Shown here: positions 7,705-13,118 of the stretch, piece by piece | How the letters are laid out: each line of letters opens with the position of its first letter | How positions within the stretch are numbered: position 1 is the stretch's first letter | Assembly: GCA_023137075.1 (NCBI GenBank) | Contig: JAGLQA010000058.1 | Span: forward strand, 1 to 13,118 | From: Candidatus Aminicenantota bacterium | Lineage (GTDB): Bacteria; Acidobacteriota; Aminicenantia; UBA2199 | Direction of reading: 5' to 3' | Length of the DNA stretch: 13,118 bases | Notes under the pieces: model-generated | Told to the model about the DNA's origin: nothing | What the model saw: only the letters and a program-made list of their open reading frames with translations | The model's database searches: none | Program-made: the position numbers and the translations under genes

Positions 7705-8223
7705 ATGTATGTTGAAGACTCATTCCCCTGGTTTATACTTAGCACAAAGCCCAGACAAGAATTTGTGGCTGAAAGAAATTTAAAACTGCTTGGAGTTGAA
7801 GTATATCTTCCGATATACTTTAAAAAAATCAAAAAAAATAAAGAAAAGGTCGAAGTAATCGCACCGCTTTTCAGTGGATATCTATTCGCTCAATTCCCTA
7901 TTGATGAGAAGTATCACAGTGTCATCTATACAAGAGGAGTAAAATCCGTTCTTGGAAACCGGGAGGGCCTCTGGATAATTGAAGGCCGCAAAGTGGAAGA
8001 TATCAAAAAACGGGAAGATAACGGCGTTGTCGTTCTGAGAAAAATGAATGCGGATTTCAAAAAAGGTGACATGATACTGATAGACGAAGGTGATTTCGAC
8101 GGTTGGGAAGGAGTCTTCTTTGAGGAACTCCCCGACAGGCAGCGAGCGGTTATAATGTTGACGAACGTTGGCTATTCAAGCAAGTTAATCGTAGAAAAAA
8201 GATTCCTGAAATTGCATACCTAG
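7705..8223 (+). CDS. Specialised NusG paralogue (RfaH/UpxY-type transcription elongation factor)
   Basis: 172 residues. N-terminal NGN domain (about 8-105): starts PWFILSTKPRQE, the usual first strand, with VEVYLPIYFKK and LFSGYLFAQF (55-64) matching the NGN core, then the GVKSVLG strand (78-84). A C-terminal KOW domain (about 118-160) carries KGDMILIDEGDFDGWEGVF. Known role: it binds the RNA polymerase clamp and modifies pausing and termination. The absence of secE and ribosomal genes nearby, and the divergence from housekeeping NusG (single short linker, lack of the usual GGY context), favour a specialised operon-specific paralogue, often tied to polysaccharide loci. The likely target includes the gene just downstream. 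The ATG is leaderless behind TTGACA-17-TAGAAT. Confidence 0.85.
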   Translation: MYVEDSFPWFILSTKPRQEFVAERNLKLLGVEVYLPIYFKKIKKNKEKVEVIAPLFSGYLFAQFPIDEKYHSVIYTRGVKSVLGNREGLWIIEGRKVEDIKKREDNGVVVLRKMNADFKKGDMILIDEGDFDGWEGVFFEELPDRQRAVIMLTNVGYSSKLIVEKRFLKLHT

Positions 8224-8303
8224 AAATTGTTTTGATATTCTACAGCCACAGCAGCAGATGTAGGAGATGCAGACGGAGGCGAGAGGTATCAAATTAATAA
8301 TTT

Positions 8304-9620
8304 ATGGGATTTTTAAAAAATAAAAAGAAATTGCTGATAATCGGGTTAGATGGCGTCCCCTATGATATGATAGGGAAATTTAGCGACTGCTCGCTAATGC
8401 CCAATATAAAAAGGATCTTTGCCTCCGGCAAGCTGGTAAAGATGGAAGTCGGCCTGCCTGAAATTTCATCTGTTTCCTGGTCAAGCTTCATGACCGGAAC
8501 GGATCCCGGAAAGCACGGCATCTTCGGTTTTACGGATATCGAAAACGGTACATACGAGTACAGGTTTCCCGATTTTAGAGACCTCCAGGCGCCCACTTTT
8601 TTCGATGAATTGGGCGAAAAGAAAAAAAGATCCGTTATTATTAACCTTCCGTCAACCTACCCGGCAAGAGAGATCCCGGGGGTATTGATTTCCGGTTTTG
8701 TGGCCATCGATTTGAAAAAAGCCGTTTACCCCTTAACCTATCTGCCCTTCTTGAAAAATTCCGGTTACATGATCGATATTGACGCCCGGAAAGGCAAGGA
8801 AAAAAAAAGTGAGTTTATTTCCGATTTACACACTTCCCTCAAAACCAGGAAGAAAGCCGCCGATTTTTTCTGGGAAAAGGAGAAATGGGATGTGTTTATG
8901 TTCACAATAACCGGTACGGACCGGCTTCACCACTTCCTGTTTGATGCCTATGCGGACGAAACTCACCGGTACCACGACGAATTTTTAAAATATTATGAAG
9001 AGATAGATAACCTGATCGGCGACTTTTTTAGTAAAATACCAGGCGGTGGTGAGTTTGAAACAATCATCTTATCCGATCATGGCTTCGGCCCCATTCAAAA
9101 TGAAGTCTACCTTACTCCTATTTTAAAAAAGCACGGTTTTTATGATGCTGAACCGGGAGAGGGGAAATCCCTGGAAACCATTACCGGTAATGCCAGGGCT
9201 TTTGCCTTAGAGCCATCGCGGATTTTCATTCATCAAAAGGGAAAATATCCACGCGGAAGCGTGGACCGGGAAGATTACGATACGATCCGGGAAGAAATAA
9301 AACAACTATTCGAAGAATACAAAATCAACAGCCGAAAGGTAATAAAAAAAGTCTATTTTAAGGAAGAGATATACAGCAGCCGTTTTTTAGACAGGGCGGC
9401 CGATATTGTTTTGCTGTCAAACCCGGGTTTTGATCTGAAGGTAGGATTAACTAAAAAGGCTGAGTACGGAAGCTCCCACTTTACCGGCATGCATCTTCGG
9501 GATAATGCCTTCTTTTTTACCAGCAAACCGGAGCTATTACCGGAAAAAATGACCATCTTTTCGGTTAAAGATATTATTTTTCAATCCCTTAATCTCGATC
9601 CACCATCCTCAAACCGGTGA
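8304..9620 (+). CDS. Alkaline phosphatase superfamily protein (type I phosphodiesterase/nucleotide pyrophosphatase-like)
   Basis: 438 residues, no signal peptide seen, so probably cytoplasmic. The two-metal site of the superfamily can be traced: GLDGVP with D16, the nucleophile region PEISSVSWSSFMTG (52-65; S55 or S56 replaces the usual threonine/serine) followed by DPGKHGIFGF, then TDRLHH (D206 and H210), LSDHGFGP (D258, H259) and GSSHFTGMH (H392). All metal ligands are therefore present and the enzyme should hydrolyse a phosphomonoester or phosphodiester; the substrate cannot be read. It follows the NusG paralogue by 80 bases on the same strand. The only ATG that fits the conserved N-terminal strand is 8304, with a stop just upstream. 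A GGAGG lies 24 bases before it, too far for a normal Shine-Dalgarno. Confidence 0.85.
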   Translation: MGFLKNKKKLLIIGLDGVPYDMIGKFSDCSLMPNIKRIFASGKLVKMEVGLPEISSVSWSSFMTGTDPGKHGIFGFTDIENGTYEYRFPDFRDLQAPTFFDELGEKKKRSVIINLPSTYPAREIPGVLISGFVAIDLKKAVYPLTYLPFLKNSGYMIDIDARKGKEKKSEFISDLHTSLKTRKKAADFFWEKEKWDVFMFTITGTDRLHHFLFDAYADETHRYHDEFLKYYEEIDNLIGDFFSKIPGGGEFETIILSDHGFGPIQNEVYLTPILKKHGFYDAEPGEGKSLETITGNARAFALEPSRIFIHQKGKYPRGSVDREDYDTIREEIKQLFEEYKINSRKVIKKVYFKEEIYSSRFLDRAADIVLLSNPGFDLKVGLTKKAEYGSSHFTGMHLRDNAFFFTSKPELLPEKMTIFSVKDIIFQSLNLDPPSSNR

Positions 9621-9872
9621 ATTCAGGGATGCGTCAAAATCTTTTTCCCCATCTAAATATTTGGCTCCTCAAAAAAATCTGTGGGTAAAACCGATGTGGG
9701 AATACACGAAAACCATTAACGGCAGCCGTTTTCAGGCTACTCTCAAGGCAAGTGAATTTGAACTCAATGAACCGTGGTGGTCCGGGGCCCAAAAATTAAA
9801 AAAGGCAAGAAGGTGCAAATCGACAAAGAAGATAATCTGAAAAAACAATTAAAATCCTTAGGCTGCCTCTAA
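9621..9872 (+). pseudogene. Degraded, frameshifted ORF of unknown family
   Basis: The 333-base gap between the phosphodiesterase and the hrcA-like gene holds protein-like sequence but no intact gene. One frame (open from 9553, no ATG until 9694) reads through a stretch with NLWVKPMWEYTKTI and FQATLKASEFELNEPWW, then turns into basic sequence and stops at 9838-9840. From about 9784 the neighbouring frame continues plausibly as GPKIKKGKKVQIDKEDNLKK to a TAA at 9870-9872. A one-base indel in the A-rich stretch near 9784-9800 would join them. No start codon or ribosome site fits. I do not recognise the family. A chance open stretch is the alternative, but the composition (W, F, E, N in the first part) looks like real coding sequence. 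Confidence 0.35.
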
Positions 9873-9915
9873 AATTCCCCGGTATTAGGGATAGAATTCT
9901 TGACAGCCGGGACAA

Positions 9916-9944
9916 TTGACATTTTGGCGTTATTATATTAAAAT
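9916..9944 (+). promoter_or_regulatory. Promoter of the hrcA-like/grpE/dnaK/dnaJ operon
   Basis: TTGACA (9916-9921) and TAAAAT (9939-9944) are 17 bases apart, and the ATG at 9954 follows nine bases after the -10 box, so the leader would be about 0-3 bases. A second TTGACA (9900-9905) lies 16 bases upstream without its own -10. Weak arms CCCGG (9878-9882) and CCGGG (9907-9911) flank it. I see no CIRCE element (TTAGCACTC-N9-GAGTGCTAA) and no clear heat-shock sigma factor promoter. Confidence 0.6.
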
Positions 9945-9953
9945 CCCAGGGGT

Positions 9954-10367
9954 ATGTGGTTAAAAAAACGAAATTCTCTTATGTTGACCGGTCTTTTAAA
10001 TATCTATGCGTCTACCCGGAAACCGGTTAGTTCTATCCAATTACTGCCCTATATGTCCCTCTCCGGCTCTGCCTTACGGAAAGTAGTACGGAAATTGGAA
10101 GATTACGGTTTTCTTTTTAAATCCACTGCGCCTTCCGGCCGGGTACCGACGAATAAAGGTCTAAGGTACTATTTCAGAGAGATGACCGCGGAATTGTTTG
10201 TAAAAGGAACGTTGAATCTAATCGATTCTAATTTCTTCGATTCCAATAAAGTAAAAAAATTACTGAAAACCCTGGAAGAAAAGGAAAAACCGTCATTTTT
10301 TTCGACTTTTTTTTCAAAAAATTTTTCCTCAAACACAATCATTCATAAAATCCCGATGGAGGTATAA
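9954..10367 (+). CDS. HrcA-like winged-helix protein lacking the C-terminal domain
   Basis: 137 residues against about 340 for HrcA. Residues 8-76 match the HrcA DNA-binding wHTH: a KPVSSIQL segment (23-30) and then LSGSALRKVVRKLEDYGFL (36-54) in place of the usual S-ATIRN-M-LE-GYL helix, followed by the wing SGRVPTNKGLRYYF (61-74), which closely follows the family's SaGRiPTdkGYRyYV. The GAF-like dimerisation and inserted effector domains are missing; the rest is a lysine/phenylalanine/serine-rich tail (FFSTFFSKNFSSN). The stop lies two bases before grpE, so no hidden C-terminal half can follow. It sits first in the operon, where hrcA normally is. It may be a reduced autoregulator with altered ligand response, or a decaying gene. 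Not named hrcA because the effector half is absent. Confidence 0.75.
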   Translation: MWLKKRNSLMLTGLLNIYASTRKPVSSIQLLPYMSLSGSALRKVVRKLEDYGFLFKSTAPSGRVPTNKGLRYYFREMTAELFVKGTLNLIDSNFFDSNKVKKLLKTLEEKEKPSFFSTFFSKNFSSNTIIHKIPMEV

Positions 10368-10369
10368 AT

Positions 10370-11032
10370 ATGACTGAACAAAAAAGAACCGTAGAAATTA
10401 GCTATCCACCCGATGAAGAAGAGGTGAGCGAAGTAAAAAATAAAGGAACAAACAAAATGGTCTCAAAAACCACTCCTAAGAAAAAACCTGCGCAAAAAAA
10501 ACACCAGAAAAAGATGAAAGATCAGAAAGAATTAATCGAAAAGTTAGAAAAAGAAAGAGACGAGTATAAAGATAATTACCTGAGAAATTTAGCTGAAATC
10601 GATAACTTCAGGAAGCGGGTAAAAAAAGAAAAGGAAGAATTTCAGAAGTTTGCGCTCAATGAATTTTTTTTGGAGCTGCTCCCCATTGTTGATAACTTAG
10701 AAAGAGCGTTAAAATCCAAAGAAGGTTCCGGGGAGAATTCGGTAGATGAACAATCTATCGTATCCGGTGTGGAAATGATATTTAAACAACTATTAGATCT
10801 GCTCAAAAAATATAAGGTAGAGGAGATCGAAGCTCTGGGCCGTATTTTTGATCCGAACCTCCACCAGGCCCTTTCAAAGGAAGAGAAAGAAGGAATCACA
10901 GACTCCCTTGTGGTTGAAGTGTATCAAAAGGGTTTCTTGTACAATGACAAATTATTACGCCCCTCATTGGCAAAAGTCGCGATCCCATTGGAAGAGGAAG
11001 ACGATGATGAGAGGCTCGACGATGATGAATAA
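10370..11032 (+). CDS. grpE: GrpE, nucleotide exchange factor of DnaK
   Basis: 220 residues. N-terminal tail (about 1-50), very lysine-rich and probably disordered; a long coiled coil (about 50-100, YLRNLAEIDNFRKRVKKEKE) for dimerisation; a helical bundle around LLPIVDNLERAL (103-114); and the C-terminal beta domain with the family signature DPNLHQAL (161-168) and GFLYNDKLLRPSLAKVA (188-204). The end is an acidic EEEDDDERLDDDE tail. Known role: releases ADP from DnaK and acts as thermosensor. The ATG has a good GGAGG (10358-10362) and starts two bases after the hrcA-like stop; dnaK follows after 13 bases. Nothing is missing. Confidence 0.97.
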   Translation: MTEQKRTVEISYPPDEEEVSEVKNKGTNKMVSKTTPKKKPAQKKHQKKMKDQKELIEKLEKERDEYKDNYLRNLAEIDNFRKRVKKEKEEFQKFALNEFFLELLPIVDNLERALKSKEGSGENSVDEQSIVSGVEMIFKQLLDLLKKYKVEEIEALGRIFDPNLHQALSKEEKEGITDSLVVEVYQKGFLYNDKLLRPSLAKVAIPLEEEDDDERLDDDE

Positions 11033-11045
11033 GAGGAGAAGTTAA

Positions 11046-12875
11046 TTGGCAAAAAATATCGGAATCGATTTAGGAACCACCAATTCATGCATCAGTTACC
11101 TGGAAGGGCGGGAACCGGTTGTAATTCCGAATCCCGAAGGATCCAGGGTGATTGCTTCCGTGGTTGCCCTGAACCGCGAGCATAAACGAATTTTCGGCAA
11201 CGTGGCCAGGAGACAATTTATCACCAACAATAAAAATACGATCTGGGCCGTAAAAAGGATGATGGGACGGAAGTTCGATTCCCCAGAAATCAAAGATGTC
11301 CAGCAGCGAGTGGGTTATGAAATTGCAAAAGCTGAAAATGGAGATGCAATCATCCGGTTAGGCGAAAAATTCTATTCACCGGAGGAAATATCCGCGATGT
11401 TTTTGGGATACTTGAAAGGAATTTCCGAAGATTACTTAGGCGAAGAAGTGGCGGACACTGTAATAACCGTCCCCGCCCAATTCGATGACGCCCAGAGGCA
11501 GGCCACAAAAATTGCCGGGCAAATCGCCGGACTGAACGTGTCGAGAATTATCAACGAGCCCACGGCAGCCCTGGTTGCGTACCGGGACAAAATCAAAAAA
11601 GACGGTCTGTACGCAGTCTATGACTTAGGTGGCGGTACCTTCGATATATCGGTAGTCGAAGTCCAGGGGGATATTTATAAAGTCATATCCACAACCGGTG
11701 ACACCTTCCTCGGCGGCAATGACTTTGATGAAAAAATAATCGAATGGATACTCGATGAAATAGCCAGGGAAATATCGGTTGATATTTTTTGTGATAGAAA
11801 TAACTCCCAGAGAATCATCCAGGTGGCAGAGAAAGCAAAAATAGAACTTTCGTTTAACCAGGAAACCCATATTTCCATTCCTTACCTGCATCATTTCGAT
11901 GACGGTAAAAATTACCATTTTCAGAAAAAATTGACCCGGACCCGGCTTGAAAGCGATACCTCGACTTTAATCGACCGCACCATCGACCTGGTCAAAGATT
12001 CTTTAGAGAAAATAAATATCGCTCCCGGTGAAATCGAGCGTGTCATATTAGTGGGAGGACAGAGCCGCATGCCCGTGATCTTTGAACGGTTGAGTCAATT
12101 TTTCGATAAGGAACCTTTCGTAGATATCAATCCCGAAGAAGCTGTGGCCCAGGGAGCCGCCCTGCAGTCCGAAATAATAAAAGGAAAAGTAAAAGACCTG
12201 TTACTCCTCGATGTCACCCCCCTGTCATTGGGAGTTGAAACCAAGGGCGATAAATTTACCAAACTGATCGAAAAGAACTCGACGATACCGATTAAACGGT
12301 CCATGATTTTTACAACGATTACGGATAACCAGCAGACGGTTAAGGTTCATGTGCTCCAGGGTGAACGGGAATTAGCATCCCAGAATAAATCCTTAGGTTA
12401 CTTTAACCTGGTCGGAATTCCCTTAGCGCCGAAAGGGCTACCACAAATCGATGTGGCCTTCGAGATAGACGCCAACGGCATTGTAAAAGTATCCGCAAAA
12501 GACAAACAAACCGGGTTAGTGCAAAGCATGAAAATACAACCGGCAAGTGGATTATCTCCCGAAGAAATAGAGCAGAAGATCATGGAAGCCAGGGAATATG
12601 AAGAGCAGGATAAAATAGCGGTACAACTTAACAAAGCCAGGCTAAAAATCAAGGAGCAGTTGGAAGCAATCAATTTCTTTTATAAAAGGCACTTCGAAAA
12701 ACTTGAACCCAAAGATAAAAACGAGATAAAAGATTTGATAGTCAGGACGGAAGAAGCCCTTAAAGGCGATAACCTGAGAGAGCTCGAGGTACTGGTAATT
12801 CAAACGGAAAATCTTAGAACAAAGATAAACACCATATTTTTATCTGATTTCGAACAATTGAATATAAAGGAATAA
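11046..12875 (+). CDS. dnaK: DnaK (Hsp70) chaperone
   Basis: 609 residues, slightly short. Nucleotide-binding domain: GIDLGTTNS (6-14), WAVKRMMGRKF (68-77), TVPAQFDDAQRQAT (141-154), NEPTAAL (170-176), YDLGGGTFDIS (192-202), VGGQSRMP (336-343). The linker DLLLLDVTPLSLG (384-396) is canonical, and the substrate-binding domain follows (NSTIPIKRS, HVLQGERELA, FEIDANGIVKVSAKDK). The region 76-100 carries the insert typical of diderm DnaKs. The lid is about 105 residues and ends LNIKE, without the EEVD tail known from E. coli and eukaryotic Hsp70s. The start codon is TTG, preceded by AGGAG (11033-11037) at eight bases. It is followed four bases later by dnaJ. Confidence 0.98.
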   Translation: MAKNIGIDLGTTNSCISYLEGREPVVIPNPEGSRVIASVVALNREHKRIFGNVARRQFITNNKNTIWAVKRMMGRKFDSPEIKDVQQRVGYEIAKAENGDAIIRLGEKFYSPEEISAMFLGYLKGISEDYLGEEVADTVITVPAQFDDAQRQATKIAGQIAGLNVSRIINEPTAALVAYRDKIKKDGLYAVYDLGGGTFDISVVEVQGDIYKVISTTGDTFLGGNDFDEKIIEWILDEIAREISVDIFCDRNNSQRIIQVAEKAKIELSFNQETHISIPYLHHFDDGKNYHFQKKLTRTRLESDTSTLIDRTIDLVKDSLEKINIAPGEIERVILVGGQSRMPVIFERLSQFFDKEPFVDINPEEAVAQGAALQSEIIKGKVKDLLLLDVTPLSLGVETKGDKFTKLIEKNSTIPIKRSMIFTTITDNQQTVKVHVLQGERELASQNKSLGYFNLVGIPLAPKGLPQIDVAFEIDANGIVKVSAKDKQTGLVQSMKIQPASGLSPEEIEQKIMEAREYEEQDKIAVQLNKARLKIKEQLEAINFFYKRHFEKLEPKDKNEIKDLIVRTEEALKGDNLRELEVLVIQTENLRTKINTIFLSDFEQLNIKE

Positions 12876-12879
12876 GGAA

Positions 12880-13118
12880 ATGGCAAAACGAGATTATTAC
12901 GAAATTCTTGGAGTATCCGGGAATGCAACCCCCGAGGAAATCAAAAAAGCCTATCGACAATTGGCCTTAAAATATCACCCCGACAGGAACCAGGGCAACC
13001 CGGAAGCCGAAGAAAAGTTCAAGGAAGCCTCCGATGCCTATTCGGTCCTGGCAGATGCCGGGAAAAGGCAAACCTACGACCGTTTTGGTCATGATGGTTT
13101 GAAGATGTCCGGCAGAGG
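12880..13118 (+). CDS. dnaJ: DnaJ (Hsp40) co-chaperone, N-terminal part only
   Basis: The ATG at 12880 is followed by 79 complete codons to the window edge. The J-domain is intact: RDYYEILGVSGNATPEEIKKAYRQLALKYHPDRN, with the HPD motif at 33-35 that stimulates DnaK ATPase; this is followed by EAEEKFKEASDAYSVLAD and RFGHDG (the J-domain end). The G/F-rich, zinc-finger and C-terminal domains lie outside the window. AAGGA (12875-12879) just before the ATG, four bases after the dnaK stop, is a usable ribosome site. The operon order hrcA-like, grpE, dnaK, dnaJ supports a full-length type I DnaJ, but this is not verifiable here. Confidence 0.95.
   Translation, partial: MAKRDYYEILGVSGNATPEEIKKAYRQLALKYHPDRNQGNPEAEEKFKEASDAYSVLADAGKRQTYDRFGHDGLKMSGR

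Noticed and set aside
9873..9953. CIRCE operator upstream of the hrcA-like gene
   Set aside because: I looked for TTAGCACTC and GAGTGCTAA and saw neither; the CCCGG/CCGGG arms are too short and too far apart.

Overview
The window looks like chromosomal core sequence of a rod-shaped, diderm bacterium of moderate-to-low GC. Two housekeeping clusters flank a regulatory centre. The minus strand carries an elongasome operon (mreB, mreC, mreD, mrdA, rodA). The plus strand carries a heat-shock operon (hrcA-like, grpE, dnaK, dnaJ). The diderm inference rests on the roughly 20-residue insert in the DnaK nucleotide-binding domain (around residues 76-100), which typical Firmicutes DnaKs lack, and on the complete MreBCD/PBP2/RodA set. 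I cannot name the lineage from sequence alone; an uncultured anaerobic phylum is plausible but unproven.

Layout, left to right. Positions 1-622 (minus): a two-gene nucleotidyltransferase/HEPN module, cut by the window edge on the HEPN side. Positions 704-6012 (minus, transcribed right to left): mreB, mreC, mreD, mrdA and rodA. mreB-mreC-mreD-mrdA are tightly packed or overlapping, while rodA follows an 88-base gap with its own promoter. Positions 6127-7317 (minus): a membrane-anchored FecR-like/beta-sandwich envelope protein directly upstream of mreB. Positions 7318-7704: a divergent intergenic region with three inverted repeats, two forward promoters, one reverse promoter and an unlisted 34-codon ORF with a strong Shine-Dalgarno. 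Positions 7705-9620 (plus): a specialised NusG paralogue, then an alkaline-phosphatase-superfamily phosphodiesterase. Positions 9621-9953: a degraded, frameshifted ORF and the promoter of the heat-shock operon. Positions 9954-13118 (plus): a very short HrcA-like wHTH protein, grpE, dnaK and the first 79 codons of dnaJ.

The most striking pattern is in the promoters. At least four unrelated transcription units (NTase, rodA, the FecR-like gene, the NusG paralogue) have a sigma70-type -35/-10 pair with 17-18 base spacing whose -10 box ends only 4-7 bases before the start codon, so the mRNA should begin at or next to the AUG (leaderless). The hrcA-like gene is nearly so (9 bases). In contrast, grpE, dnaK, dnaJ, mreB and the small ORF have recognisable Shine-Dalgarno sequences. 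The strain therefore seems to use leaderless initiation for first genes of operons and SD or coupled initiation inside them.

Functionally, the minus-strand block builds the lateral cell wall: MreB filaments, the MreC/MreD membrane link, PBP2 transpeptidase and RodA glycosyltransferase. The FecR-like protein is a candidate envelope partner. The plus-strand block is the DnaK chaperone machine, whose local regulator has lost the normal HrcA effector half and has no visible CIRCE operator.
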